From assembly GCF_024808875.1 (NCBI RefSeq), contig NZ_JANUCT010000009.1:1-64000 (forward strand): a stretch of 64,000 nt of DNA, given 5' to 3'. How positions within the stretch are numbered: the stretch's first letter is position 1; the number at the start of each line of letters is the position of its first letter. The notes below the pieces were generated by a model. That model saw only the letters and a program-made list of their open reading frames with translations, was not told where the DNA came from and searched no databases. Below, piece after piece: positions 28,867 to 37,840 of the stretch. This stretch comes from Methylohalomonas lacus (GTDB lineage: Bacteria; Pseudomonadota; Gammaproteobacteria; Methylohalomonadales; Methylohalomonadaceae). A program made the translations under genes and the position numbers.

Positions 28867-29784
28867 TTATGTAGCCGGCAACGCAGCCAGCAGAAACTCC
28901 AGCAACGCTTTCTGCGCATGCAGGCGATTGCCGGCTTCTTCCCAGACCACACTCTGTGGTCCGTCAATCACCTCCGCCGTCACTTCCTCACCGCGATGCG
29001 CCGGCAGACAGTGCATGAACAGCGCGTCTGGTGCCGCCAGCTGCATGAGCGCAGCATTGACCTGGTAAGGCATGAACAGCGCGGCGCGCGACTGCGCTTC
29101 TTCCTCCTGGCCCATGCTGGCCCAGACATCGGTCACGACCAGATCAGCGCCGGCAACCGCCGCCTGCGGATCCGTGGTCACCATGACGCGGTCACCGGCC
29201 TCCGCAACGCGGTCCGCATCCGGCGCATAGTCAGCCGGTGCGGCAACATTGAACTTGAAATCCAGCAGCCGGGCGGCGTTGATGTACGAGTTGCACATGT
29301 TATTGCCATCGCCCAGCCAGGCTACGGTACGGCCCTGGATCGAGCCCCGGTATTCGTACCAGGTCTGCAGGTCGGCCAGCAGCTGACACGGATGCAGTGT
29401 ATCCGACAGGCCGTTGATGACCGGCACCGTGGCATACGCGGCGAGTGTCTCGATAGTAGCGTGATCGTAGGTACGCAACATGATGCAGTCGACCATCTGC
29501 GACAATACCCGTGCCGTATCCTCGATCGGTTCACCCCGTCCGATCTGCGAACCGGTCGGCGACAGGTAGATGGCGTGGCCGCCCAGATGCGCCATTGCCG
29601 TCTCGAACGATACCCGCGTGCGCGTCGACGACTTCTCGAAAATCATCGCCAGCACGCGACCCGGCAACGGCTGGCTTATATGCCCCTGGCGGACGTCGGA
29701 CTTCACCGCGATGGCACGTTGGATGATGCGTTCCAGTTCATCGCGTTCGAGATCCATCAAACTCAGAAAATGTCTTACCGCCAT
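28867..29784 (-). CDS. argF: Ornithine carbamoyltransferase
   Basis: A 305-residue enzyme joining carbamoyl phosphate and ornithine to make citrulline. The carbamoyl-phosphate motif [10 protein letters not shown] begins at residue 52, HPCQLLADL is present, and [11 protein letters not shown] near residue 258 holds the ornithine-site Cys. It follows argD with a 2-bp gap, so the two form an arginine-biosynthesis unit. I could not identify an ArgR box upstream with confidence. Confidence 0.97.
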   Translation of the reverse strand: MAVRHFLSLMDLERDELERIIQRAIAVKSDVRQGHISQPLPGRVLAMIFEKSSTRTRVSFETAMAHLGGHAIYLSPTGSQIGRGEPIEDTARVLSQMVDCIMLRTYDHATIETLAAYATVPVINGLSDTLHPCQLLADLQTWYEYRGSIQGRTVAWLGDGNNMCNSYINAARLLDFKFNVAAPADYAPDADRVAEAGDRVMVTTDPQAAVAGADLVVTDVWASMGQEEEAQSRAALFMPYQVNAALMQLAAPDALFMHCLPAHRGEEVTAEVIDGPQSVVWEEAGNRLHAQKALLEFLLAALPAT

Positions 29785-29786
29785 GG

Positions 29787-30965
29787 CTATGTTCCCTGAT
29801 TCAAAAATTGCCGCACGATGTCGCTGACACCCGCCACGATACGATCGGCTTCATCATCGCTCAGTATCAGCGGTGGCAGCAGGCGAATGACTTTATCGGC
29901 CGTGACGTTGATCAACAGCCGTTGCTGTAGCGCGTCGGTTACGAGTTGCTGACACGGCCGATCGAGTTCAACACCGATCATCAGTCCGTGACCGCGCACC
30001 GCGGTTACGCCGGGCTGATCCTGCAACGCATTTTGCAGACCTGTAAGCATACGCGTGCCGAGTTCCGCCGCGCGCGCGACCAGGCCGTCGCCGGCAATCG
30101 TATCGATGACCGTCAGCGCGGCGCGTGCCGCGAACGGATTGCCGCCAAAAGTCGAACCGTGATTGCCGGGCTGAAACAGATCCGCGGCCCGGCCACTGGC
30201 CAGGCAGGCGCCGATCGGCACGCCATTGCCCAATGCCTTGGCGAGCGTCATGACATCGGGCGTAATGGCTTCATGCTGACAGGCAAACCACTGGCCGGTT
30301 CGTCCCATGCCGGTCTGTACCTCATCGAGCATCAGCAACCATTCGTGCGCGTCGCACAAGCGCCGCAGCGATCCCAGATAATCCGCCGGCGGAATGTGAA
30401 TACCGCCCTCGCCCTGCACCGGCTCGACCAGTACCGCGACGATATCCGGATACTCGGCGGCGGCCCGTTCCACGGCTTCGATGTCGCCATAAGGCACGCG
30501 CACGAAACCCGGTACCAGCGGCGTGAACCCCTTCTGCACCTTGACACTGCCGGTGGCACTCAGAGTTGCCAGGGTACGGCCGTGAAAGGCGTTTTCCATG
30601 ACCACGATCTTCGGCCGGCTGACATCGCGCTGATGGCCGTAAAGCCGTGCCAGCTTGATCGCTGCTTCATTCGCCTCGGCTCCTGAATTGCAGAAGAAAA
30701 CCCGATCCATGCCGGCGACATCGATAAGTTTTTCGCCCAGCTGTTCCTGCAGCGGAATGCGGTAAATGTTCGATGTATGCACCAGGCGCCCGGCCTGCGC
30801 TGACAGTGCCTCGGCCAGCGCCGGATGCGCATGGCCCAGGCCACAGACAGCGATACCGCTCAGGGCATCGAGATAGGCCTCACCGTGCTGGTCATACAGC
30901 CAGGCACCGGCACCGCGCTCGAAAGCGACATCCAGCTGGGCATAGGTAGTCATCAGACTCGACAT
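29787..30965 (-). CDS. argD: Acetylornithine aminotransferase
   Basis: About 392 residues from the ATG at 30965; a GTG three codons upstream and a later ATG ([11 protein letters not shown]) are alternatives. Family signatures are [34 protein letters not shown], and [15 protein letters not shown] holding the pyridoxal-phosphate lysine. It makes N-acetylornithine, and often N-succinyl-diaminopimelate for lysine synthesis. It is immediately followed by argF. Confidence 0.95.
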   Translation of the reverse strand: MSSLMTTYAQLDVAFERGAGAWLYDQHGEAYLDALSGIAVCGLGHAHPALAEALSAQAGRLVHTSNIYRIPLQEQLGEKLIDVAGMDRVFFCNSGAEANEAAIKLARLYGHQRDVSRPKIVVMENAFHGRTLATLSATGSVKVQKGFTPLVPGFVRVPYGDIEAVERAAAEYPDIVAVLVEPVQGEGGIHIPPADYLGSLRRLCDAHEWLLMLDEVQTGMGRTGQWFACQHEAITPDVMTLAKALGNGVPIGACLASGRAADLFQPGNHGSTFGGNPFAARAALTVIDTIAGDGLVARAAELGTRMLTGLQNALQDQPGVTAVRGHGLMIGVELDRPCQQLVTDALQQRLLINVTADKVIRLLPPLILSDDEADRIVAGVSDIVRQFLNQGT

Positions 30966-31027
30966 GTCGATCACTCAGGATTATTCGTGACTCGCGTTCA
31001 GTGACGCAACAAACAACCGATTCAAAA

Positions 31028-31056
31028 TAAAAAAGGCAGCCCGCGAACAGGCTGCC
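31028..31056 (-). terminator. Rho-independent terminator after sodB
   Basis: A 7-bp stem (GGCAGCC / GGCTGCC, 31035-31041 with 31050-31056) is followed on the minus strand by a T6 run and more T-rich sequence. It lies about 75 bp beyond the sodB stop. Confidence 0.85.
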
Positions 31057-31130
31057 CCATACAGGGTTCGGGCAGGCCGTAGCGCAGCAGCCGGAAATCG
31101 GCCTGCAGCGCTACAGTGCCGGCCGGATTT

Positions 31131-31715
31131 TTAACCGCCGAAATTGCGCGCGGCGAAATCCCAGTTCACCAGCTGCCAGAATGCCTCCAGGTACTTCGGC
31201 CGGGCATTGCGGTAGTCGATGTAGTAGGCGTGTTCCCAGACATCGCAGGTCAGGATCGGTTTCAGATCATCCTGCAGGGGATTGCCGGCATCATCGGTAT
31301 TGACGACTTCCAGCTTGCCGGACTTGTTGACGACCAGCCAGGTCCAGCCGGAACCGAAGTTGCCGACAGCCTTTTCGTTGAACTGCTTGCGCAACTCATC
31401 GGCAGAACCGAAGGCATCGTCGATCGCCTTGCCCAGATCGCCGCTCGGATCCTTGCCGCCCTTGGGCGACATCGAGTTCCAGTAGAACGTGTGGTTCCAC
31501 ACCTGTGCGGCCTGGTTGAACAGCTTGCCGGCCGGCGCCTGCTTGATGATGTCCTCCAGCGACGCCTCCTTGAATTCGCTGTCCGGCAGCATCTTGTTCA
31601 GTGTGTCGACATAGGTCTGGTGATGCTTGCCGTAGTGGTATTCCAGCGTCTCGGCTGAAATATGCGGCGCCAGGGCATCTTTGGCGTACGGCAGCTCAGG
31701 TAATTTATGTTCCAT
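31131..31715 (-). CDS. sodB: Superoxide dismutase (Fe/Mn family, Fe-type)
   Basis: A 194-residue enzyme from the ATG at 31715, the usual SodB length; the frame extends upstream but similarity starts at MEHKLPELPYAKDALAPHIS. Metal ligands are visible: His in LEYHYGKHH, His in VWNHTFYW, and Asp and His in CDVWEHAYYIDYRN. It removes cytoplasmic superoxide. A sigma-70 promoter and a palindromic operator-like site lie upstream, and a strong terminator follows. Confidence 0.96.
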   Translation of the reverse strand: MEHKLPELPYAKDALAPHISAETLEYHYGKHHQTYVDTLNKMLPDSEFKEASLEDIIKQAPAGKLFNQAAQVWNHTFYWNSMSPKGGKDPSGDLGKAIDDAFGSADELRKQFNEKAVGNFGSGWTWLVVNKSGKLEVVNTDDAGNPLQDDLKPILTCDVWEHAYYIDYRNARPKYLEAFWQLVNWDFAARNFGG

Positions 31716-31751
31716 GACAACCTCGTAAGTCTTTGTGCTTGCTCGCGAATT

Positions 31752-31773
31752 TAATGAAACTATAATTTCATCA
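31752..31773 (-). promoter_or_regulatory. Palindromic operator-like site in the sodB leader
   Basis: ATGAAA-CTATAA-TTTCAT is a perfect 6-bp inverted repeat with a 6-bp spacer, and one mismatch extends it to 8 bp per arm. It lies just downstream of the predicted start point, where a repressor or an RNA hairpin could act. I cannot assign a regulator; the arms do not match Fur. Confidence 0.4.
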
Positions 31774-31782
31774 TTTAGCCCT

Positions 31783-31812
31783 AGTATAAAGTAAAGCCGC
31801 GGGGGTCTCCAA
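31783..31812 (-). promoter_or_regulatory. Probable sigma-70 promoter of sodB
   Basis: On the minus strand TTGGAG (31807-31812) and TATACT (31783-31788) are separated by 18 bp, giving a leader of about 60 bases that contains the palindrome. Confidence 0.5.
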
Positions 31813-31870
31813 CCGATACCTGATAATGGCGTGCACCCGCGCACCCCCCACGCAATCCCGGTGCTAGCGT

Positions 31871-33403
31871 ATGGATCCAGTCGAACTGTCCCTGTTTACT
31901 AGCCGCATCCAGGCCGTCTGCGACGAAATGGGCGCCGTGTTGCGTTTTGCCGCTTTCTCGCCGAATATCCGCGACCGGCTCGACTATTCCTGCGCGGTAT
32001 TCGACCCGCAGGGCCAACTCTGCGGCCAGGCCGCGCATATTCCGGTCCACCTCGGCAGCATGGCCTACGCGATGCAGGATCTGGTCGGACGCTTCGACTG
32101 GCAGCCCGGCGACATGGTCATCGTCAACGACCCCTACCTGGGCGGCACCCACCTGCCCGACGTCACCCTGATCGCACCGGTATTCCCGCAAGGCGCCACG
32201 GCGCCGGCGGCGTTCGTCGCCAACCGCGCCCACCACGCCGACATCGGCGCGGCAACGCCCGGTTCCATGCCGTTGACCAGTCAGCTCGCCGACGAGGGCG
32301 TGCTGCTGTCGCCACAGCTGTTGCTGCGCGCCGGCGACATCGATGCCGGCGTGTTCGACCGTATCCTCGAGGCACTGAACAACCCGGCCCAGGCCGAGGC
32401 CGACTTTCGCGCCCAGATCAGCGCCAACGACTGTGGCCGCCGGCGCCTGGGCGAACTCATAGACGCGCGCGGGCCGGCGGATTTTACTGCCGCGCTGGCA
32501 GCCCTGAACGACTACGGCGAGCGTCTTGCCCGCGACGGTCTGCGCCAGTTGCCCGATGGCGCCTACGACTTCGCCGACGTCATGGATGACGACGGTCTCG
32601 GCCGCGAAGACATCGCCATCCGTGTCAGTCTGAAAGTTAACGACGGCGCCATCGAGCTCGACTTCAGCGGCACCGCCGAGCAGGTCGACGGCAACATCAA
32701 CTGCCCGCTGTCAGTCACTGCGGCGGCGGTCTATTACAGCCTGCACTGCCTGATGCCGGCGCGCACGCCGGCCTGCGCCGGCAGCTTCCGGCCGATCACG
32801 TTCACCGCGCCGGCCGGCTGCCTGATCAATGCCAATGCACCGGCAGCGGTGGCCGCCGGCAACGTCGAGACCAGCAGCCGCATCGTCGACGTCATACTCG
32901 GCGCACTGGCCGTGGCGGCACCGGAACGCATACCGGCTGCCAGCCAGGGCACGATGAACAATCTGGCGATGGGCGGCGACGGCTGGGACTATTACGAGAC
33001 CATCGCCGGCGGCATGGGCGCCGGCCGCGACGGTGGCGGCCTCGACGGCGTGCAGACGCACATGACCAATACGCTGAACACGCCGATCGAGATCGTTGAA
33101 ATGCAGTACCCGCTGCGCATCAATCGCTACAGCCTGCGCGACGGCTCCGGCGGTGGCGGTGCCCGATCCGGAGGCAACGGCCTGATCCGCGAATACACGT
33201 TCCTCGGCGCGACCTCGATCACGTTGCTGACCGAGCGCCGCCGCCACGCGCCCTGGGGACTTGCCGGCGGGCAACCGGGCGCCTGCGGCGAGAACTGGTT
33301 TAATGACACGCCGGTGCCGCCCAAGGCCAACCTGACCGCCACTGCCGGCGACCAACTGACACTGGCAACCCCGGGCGGCGGTGGCTGGGGCGATAACGGC
33401 TGA
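31871..33403 (+). CDS. Hydantoinase B/oxoprolinase family protein (HyuB-like)
   Basis: A 510-residue protein with the full HyuB domain: MDPVELSLFTSRIQAVCDEM, FSPNIRDRLDYSCAVFD, AHIPVHLGSMAYAM, NDPYLGGTHLPDVT, and a Gly-rich C terminus (GGGGARSGGNGLIREY). HyuB normally works with HyuA in ATP-dependent hydantoin or 5-oxoproline hydrolysis, or as acetone carboxylase-like subunits. No hyuA is adjacent and the N-terminal half of a fused oxoprolinase is absent, so the partner must be elsewhere or the role differs. Confidence 0.88.
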   Translation: MDPVELSLFTSRIQAVCDEMGAVLRFAAFSPNIRDRLDYSCAVFDPQGQLCGQAAHIPVHLGSMAYAMQDLVGRFDWQPGDMVIVNDPYLGGTHLPDVTLIAPVFPQGATAPAAFVANRAHHADIGAATPGSMPLTSQLADEGVLLSPQLLLRAGDIDAGVFDRILEALNNPAQAEADFRAQISANDCGRRRLGELIDARGPADFTAALAALNDYGERLARDGLRQLPDGAYDFADVMDDDGLGREDIAIRVSLKVNDGAIELDFSGTAEQVDGNINCPLSVTAAAVYYSLHCLMPARTPACAGSFRPITFTAPAGCLINANAPAAVAAGNVETSSRIVDVILGALAVAAPERIPAASQGTMNNLAMGGDGWDYYETIAGGMGAGRDGGGLDGVQTHMTNTLNTPIEIVEMQYPLRINRYSLRDGSGGGGARSGGNGLIREYTFLGATSITLLTERRRHAPWGLAGGQPGACGENWFNDTPVPPKANLTATAGDQLTLATPGGGGWGDNG

Positions 33404-33500
33404 GCAGCGCAGGCGTATTAGGCGCCAATCACGCGAAACTGGTAAAATGTGTGCAGTGCAACGCGATCTTCTACCAATTTTCCGTATAGAGGTTTTACCG

Positions 33501-33833
33501 ATGGATGTCATGGAACAAATCAAGCAGTCAATTGAAAGCAGCCCAATCGTGCTGTTCATGAAGGGCACGCCGGACATGCCGCAGTGCGGCTTTTCGATGC
33601 GCACCGCCGAGGCGCTGAAAGCCTGCAATGTCGAGTTTGCCTACGTCGACGTGCTGGCGCAGCCGGAAGTACGATCCAACCTGCCACAGTATTCACACTG
33701 GCCGACCTTTCCACAGCTGTTCATCAACGGCGAACTCGTCGGCGGCTGCGACATCGTGCTGGAGCTGTTCCAGAAAGGCGAACTGCAGACCATGACGCAG
33801 AGTGCGGGCAGCCAGCAGGCCAGCGCCGGTTAA
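33501..33833 (+). CDS. grxD: Monothiol glutaredoxin (Grx4 type)
   Basis: A 110-residue protein from the ATG at 33501. The monothiol active site is CGFS in KGTPDMPQCGFSMRTAEAL, and WPTFPQLFINGELVGGCDI forms the glutathione-binding part. These proteins bridge a 2Fe-2S cluster with glutathione and deliver it to iron-sulfur assembly or BolA partners. A TAAAAT -10-like element lies near 33443. It is convergent with dnaQ. Confidence 0.95.
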   Translation: MDVMEQIKQSIESSPIVLFMKGTPDMPQCGFSMRTAEALKACNVEFAYVDVLAQPEVRSNLPQYSHWPTFPQLFINGELVGGCDIVLELFQKGELQTMTQSAGSQQASAG

Positions 33834-33850
33834 ACGACTGAGGGCGTCCT

Positions 33851-34576
33851 TTAGGCCGTGTCCGGCGTCTGGTCTGGTGTACGCCGCCAGACACAGACGC
33901 CGCCACACTTTTCATCCAGTTCATCCAGCCGCCGTTCGTGGGCCTCGAGTTCGGCTTCCGGTACCCGCACCGGCGTTACCTGCGGCCGTTCGCCGCCACC
34001 CAGCAGTTCACTGGCATCTATGCGTCGGTGACCACCCGCAACCAGGGTTAAATCCTCCTGGCCACTGGTCATGGTCAGGTACACGTCCAGCAGTATCTCG
34101 GCGTCCAGCAACGCGCCATGCAGTTGACGTTGTGAATTATCCACTTCCAGACGCTTGCACAACTCGTCCAGGCTGTTGCGCTTGCCCGGGTAAGTCTTGC
34201 GCGCCATATCCAGCGTATCGGTAACCGTGCAGTAATCCTCAATACAACCCCAGGCCTTGCCGAGCCGTTCCAGTTCGGCATTGATAAAGGCAACATCGAA
34301 CGGCGCGTTGTGAATGATCAGCTCGGCGTCACGGACAAAGTCAATGAAGTCATTGGCGATGTCACTGAAACGCGGTTTGTCGGCGAGGAAGTCATTACCG
34401 ATGCCGTGCACATCGAAAGCCCCTTCATCGATCTGGCGTTCCGGGTTGATATATTGGTGGAACTGGCGCTGCGTCTGACGCCGGTTGCGCAGTTCGACGC
34501 AACCGATCTCGATGATGCGATGGCCCTGACTGGGCTCCAGGCCGGTGGTTTCAGTATCCAGGACTACTTGGCGCAT
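33851..34576 (-). CDS. dnaQ: DNA polymerase III epsilon subunit (proofreading exonuclease)
   Basis: A 241-residue protein. The N terminus MRQVVLDTETTGLEP holds the ExoI DxE motif; ExoII is NAPFDVAFINAEL (after IIHN) and ExoIII is HGALLDAEILLDVYL, giving the DEDDh catalytic set. C-terminal GQEDLTLV resembles the clamp-binding motif. It removes misincorporated bases during replication. The start codon is abutted by a 7-bp tandem repeat and has no recognisable Shine-Dalgarno, which is unusual. It is divergent from rnhA as in E. coli, with a longer gap. Confidence 0.96.
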   Translation of the reverse strand: MRQVVLDTETTGLEPSQGHRIIEIGCVELRNRRQTQRQFHQYINPERQIDEGAFDVHGIGNDFLADKPRFSDIANDFIDFVRDAELIIHNAPFDVAFINAELERLGKAWGCIEDYCTVTDTLDMARKTYPGKRNSLDELCKRLEVDNSQRQLHGALLDAEILLDVYLTMTSGQEDLTLVAGGHRRIDASELLGGGERPQVTPVRVPEAELEAHERRLDELDEKCGGVCVWRRTPDQTPDTA

Positions 34577-34577
34577 G

Positions 34578-34622
34578 ATTAGTGATTAGTGATTAGTGAT
34601 TAGTGATTAGTGATTAGTGATT
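34578..34622. repeat. Heptanucleotide tandem repeat ATTAGTG (about 6.4 copies) at dnaQ start
   Basis: Six perfect copies of ATTAGTG plus a partial one occupy 34578-34622, ending one base before the dnaQ ATG. Read with dnaQ the unit is CACTAAT. It fills the position of the ribosome-binding site and 5' leader. The unit length is not a multiple of three, and stop codons in it confirm that it is not coding. A related AATTAGTGATTGG is found near 17408. Confidence 0.9.
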
Positions 34623-34730
34623 TAAATAAGCCTGACCGACACCGTTTGAATGTCAAGAATAAAAAATTAACTTCAACGCCCAATTAACTAGCCGAACAGG
34701 ATCTCGGTTACAGCATGGTATGCAAACCTG

Positions 34731-34758
34731 TTTTCGCGGCGCGGTCGGCGCTCCTACC
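34731..34758. repeat. REP-like GTAGGAGCG...CGCGAA sequence
   Basis: Read on the minus strand this is GGTAGGAGCGCCGACCGCGC continuing CGCGAAAA. It resembles the GTAGGAGCG...CGCGA repetitive extragenic elements found in many gammaproteobacteria. Only one copy is seen in the window, so assignment rests on resemblance alone. Confidence 0.35.
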
Positions 34759-34781
34759 AATCACAAATCACCAGTTGCCAT

Positions 34782-35231
34782 TCACTGCTCGCCCCTGAGC
34801 ATTCTGTCAATCGCCTCGTTTGCTAGCTGATCGACCAGTTCATTTTCGCGGTGACCGCTGTGGCCCTTGACCCAGTGCCAGTTGATCGTGTGTTTCTGGA
34901 CCGCCGCATCGAGACGCTGCCATAGATCCTGGTTCTTGACCGGCTTTTTGGCGGCGGTTTTCCAGCCGCGTCGTTTCCAGTTCGCCAGCCACTCGGTGAT
35001 GCCCTGGCGCAGGTATTCGGAGTCGGTGGTCAGATCAACCTGGCAGTCGTCGCGATTCAGCGATTCCAGCGCCGCAATCGCGGCATACAGTTCCATGCGG
35101 TTGTTGGTGGTCTGCGCTTCCGCGCCCGCCAGTTTCTTTTCCTGATCGCGCCAGCGCAGCAATGCCCCCCAGCCGCCCGGACCGGGATTGCCACGGCAGG
35201 CGCCGTCGGTGAATATTTCAATCTTGTTCAC
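34782..35231 (-). CDS. rnhA: Ribonuclease HI
   Basis: A 149-residue enzyme degrading RNA in RNA:DNA hybrids. Catalytic acidic residues are in [15 protein letters not shown] (Asp), [13 protein letters not shown] (Glu), LTTDSEYL (Asp) and the C-terminal [11 protein letters not shown] (Asp). [12 protein letters not shown] is the His loop. Its start overlaps the end of the upstream methyltransferase gene by four bases, so the two are probably translationally coupled. Confidence 0.97.
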   Translation of the reverse strand: MNKIEIFTDGACRGNPGPGGWGALLRWRDQEKKLAGAEAQTTNNRMELYAAIAALESLNRDDCQVDLTTDSEYLRQGITEWLANWKRRGWKTAAKKPVKNQDLWQRLDAAVQKHTINWHWVKGHSGHRENELVDQLANEAIDRMLRGEQ

Positions 35232-35992
35232 GAAGTCAGCGTTCCTGTCGGCTGTTTTTTACGTGCGGTCGGTTCGGCAATCCCGTTGGCGATCAGACGC
35301 CGGCGCCGGCGCCACAATTCGCGCACGGGGGTTAAGGGGATGACGCGCTTTTTCGCGACAATGGCATGTACACCGGCCCACCATGGCCAGCACCACGGTC
35401 CCAGCTGTTCCATGAAGACCAGTCGCTGCAATGTCGCCGTGTGGACAATCGGCGGTCGATAGAACAGCCGCTGGGTAGTCAGTATTTCAAACCCCAGCAG
35501 TCGCAACCAGTCCTGCAGTCGCGAGGCACTGAAAAAATGCCCATTCCAGGGCGGTGCCGCACGCCAGCCGAGCAGCAACCGTGACAGCCCCCAGAGACTC
35601 CAGGGGTTAAAGGTCAGTATTAGCACATGCCCCTCGCCAATGAGCACACGTTCGCACTCGCGCAAAACCTGGTGCGGATTCACTTCGAACTCGAGCACAT
35701 GCGGCAAGACCAGCACGTCGACACTGTCGGCGGCCAGCGGCAGACTTTCGCCGCGGCTGACCACGGCTGGTTGCTGGCCGTCGACGGCATCCAGCGCCAG
35801 CACGGCACGGTGACCGATGCGGCTGGCCGCCAGCAAATCCATGTCGGCGAGCTGGCCGAGCTGAAGAATATGATAACCGAACATGTCCGGCAGCTGTTGC
35901 GCGAGCCAGTCCTGCTCGATTTGCAACAGGCTGGCGCCGGGCTGCTGCGCGAACCAGGCTTGCAGACGTGTACGAAGATGTGTGACCGACAT
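35228..35992 (-). CDS. YafS-like class I SAM-dependent methyltransferase
   Basis: A 254-residue methyltransferase-like protein. The central part reads [20 protein letters not shown], typical of Methyltransf_11 proteins, followed by [30 protein letters not shown]. The usual Gly-rich motif I is weak ([16 protein letters not shown]). Its place before rnhA matches yafS of E. coli. The target is unknown. gloB, which sits beside yafS in E. coli, is missing. Confidence 0.82.
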   Translation of the reverse strand: MSVTHLRTRLQAWFAQQPGASLLQIEQDWLAQQLPDMFGYHILQLGQLADMDLLAASRIGHRAVLALDAVDGQQPAVVSRGESLPLAADSVDVLVLPHVLEFEVNPHQVLRECERVLIGEGHVLILTFNPWSLWGLSRLLLGWRAAPPWNGHFFSASRLQDWLRLLGFEILTTQRLFYRPPIVHTATLQRLVFMEQLGPWCWPWWAGVHAIVAKKRVIPLTPVRELWRRRRRLIANGIAEPTARKKQPTGTLTS

Positions 35993-36144
35993 CGCGTCAG
36001 TTCATCCCAGGGTGGTTAACAGGTTCAAATGCGCGGTTAATACAGTCGCCGGATGCATTAATCACAGTCTAAGCGCTTGATTATACTTGACCGGGATGGG
36101 ACATCCCCATAGCATTGGCCGATAATTAACAAACCGGCTTCAGT

Positions 36145-37764
36145 ATGAAACGCCTGACAACAATAACAATACTCCTGTTCCTGTGCGCCTGTAGTAGCAA
36201 TCCCAGTCAGAAAACCGCCTCTTCCGATCCGTCGGCGGACGATCAGGCGGTGGCCGATGCCGAGGCTGCCGGGAATCAACACGAAATGCGGGTGCGCCCC
36301 GTCAGACCGGACCTGATGCCGTCGAACCAGTGGGGGGTCGACAGCCCCTTGCCGGAGGCGGACGAAGCCGCCAGCCATGACGATGTCTGGGCCCGCATCC
36401 GCGCCGGCCTGACGCTGGACCGACATACCAACCAGCCGGCGGTGCAACGCAAGCTCGAGTGGTACAAAAAGCATGCGGACTACATGAGTCGCGTTGCCGA
36501 GCGTGCCGCACCCTATATTCATCATATCGTCGAGGAACTCGACGCCCGCGGCATGCCGCTGGATCTGGCGCTGCTACCGGTGATCGAAAGTGCCTATAAG
36601 CCGCGCGCCTACTCGCGCAGTCATGCCGCCGGCCTCTGGCAGTTCATCCCCGCCACCGGCGAGCGTTTCGGTCTGAAGCAGAACTGGTGGTATGACGGTC
36701 GTCGCGACGTCACCGCCGCCACCAGCGCCGCACTCGACTACCTGCAATTCCTGAACACCGAAATGAGCGGTGACTGGCTGCACGCACTGGCCGGCTACAA
36801 TGCCGGCGAAAACACCGTACTGCGCGCCATTCGCCGCAACGCGAACCGTAACCGCCCGACCGATTTCTGGCACTTGTCGCTGCCCAATGAAACACGTGGC
36901 TATGTGCCGGCATTGCTGGCCACAGTCGAGGTCATCGCCAATCCAGAGCAATATGGCGTCAACCTGAAACCGGTCGCCAACGAACCCTACTTCACCCAGG
37001 TGGCCACCGGCGGCCAGCTCGACCTCAGCAAGGCAGCCGAACTGGCCGGCATCAGCGAAGCCGAGATGAAGCGGCTCAATCCCGCTTTCCGGCGCTGGGC
37101 CACCGACCCGGACGGCCCGCATGGCCTGCTGCTGCCGGTGGACAAGGCGGAAAAATTTGAGCAGGCGCTGAACAGGCTGCCGGCCAGCGATCGCATCACC
37201 TGGCGGCGCCACGAGATTCGCCGCGGCGAAACGCTGGGCCAGATCGCCAATCGCTACGATACGACCGTGGCCGTCCTGCAACGGACCAACCAATTACGCG
37301 GCAACCTCATTCGCGCCGGCAAGCAACTGCTGATACCGGCACCCGGCCAGGAAAACAGCGCACCACCGGCAGAACTGGCGCAGGCCGGGACCAACGAATC
37401 GGCTGCCGAAAACAAGCAGCACACCGTGCGCCGCGGCGAGAACCTGTGGAATATCGCCCGGCGTTACAATCACAAGGTCGCGACCCTGACCCAGGTCAAC
37501 AACCTGACCAGCGACAGCGTGCTGCAGCCGGGCCAGCGGTTGCGCATCCCGGCCAACGGCGACAGCGGCCGCAGTGATGACGGCAGCCAGGCCACCGGCC
37601 GCAAGCAGGTACGCTATACCGTACGCCAGGGCGATTCACTCTGGTCCATCTCGCGCCGTTTCCAGGTCTCGGTCGCGGCGCTGCGTGAATGGAACAGCCT
37701 GCAGAGCCAGGCACTACTGAAGCCGGGCCAGGAACTCGAACTGTACGTCGACCAGGGCATCTGA
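36145..37764 (+). CDS. mltD: Membrane-bound lytic transglycosylase D with three LysM domains
   Basis: A 539-residue lipoprotein (lipobox FLCACS, Cys about residue 15). The SLT domain around residues 120-240 contains LPVIESAYKPRAYSRSHAAG with the catalytic Glu, then LWQFIPATGERFGL. Three LysM domains follow, beginning near HEIRRGETLGQIANRY, HTVRRGENLWNIARRY and YTVRQGDSLWSISRRF. It cleaves peptidoglycan glycan strands non-hydrolytically from the outer membrane. Confidence 0.95.
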   Translation: MKRLTTITILLFLCACSSNPSQKTASSDPSADDQAVADAEAAGNQHEMRVRPVRPDLMPSNQWGVDSPLPEADEAASHDDVWARIRAGLTLDRHTNQPAVQRKLEWYKKHADYMSRVAERAAPYIHHIVEELDARGMPLDLALLPVIESAYKPRAYSRSHAAGLWQFIPATGERFGLKQNWWYDGRRDVTAATSAALDYLQFLNTEMSGDWLHALAGYNAGENTVLRAIRRNANRNRPTDFWHLSLPNETRGYVPALLATVEVIANPEQYGVNLKPVANEPYFTQVATGGQLDLSKAAELAGISEAEMKRLNPAFRRWATDPDGPHGLLLPVDKAEKFEQALNRLPASDRITWRRHEIRRGETLGQIANRYDTTVAVLQRTNQLRGNLIRAGKQLLIPAPGQENSAPPAELAQAGTNESAAENKQHTVRRGENLWNIARRYNHKVATLTQVNNLTSDSVLQPGQRLRIPANGDSGRSDDGSQATGRKQVRYTVRQGDSLWSISRRFQVSVAALREWNSLQSQALLKPGQELELYVDQGI

Positions 37765-37840
37765 ACAGCAACACCTCACCCCCGGTCCGGCAAGACAGCG
37801 TAGAATAGCGACAGCGGCCAATAGCTGGGGCACTGATTCG

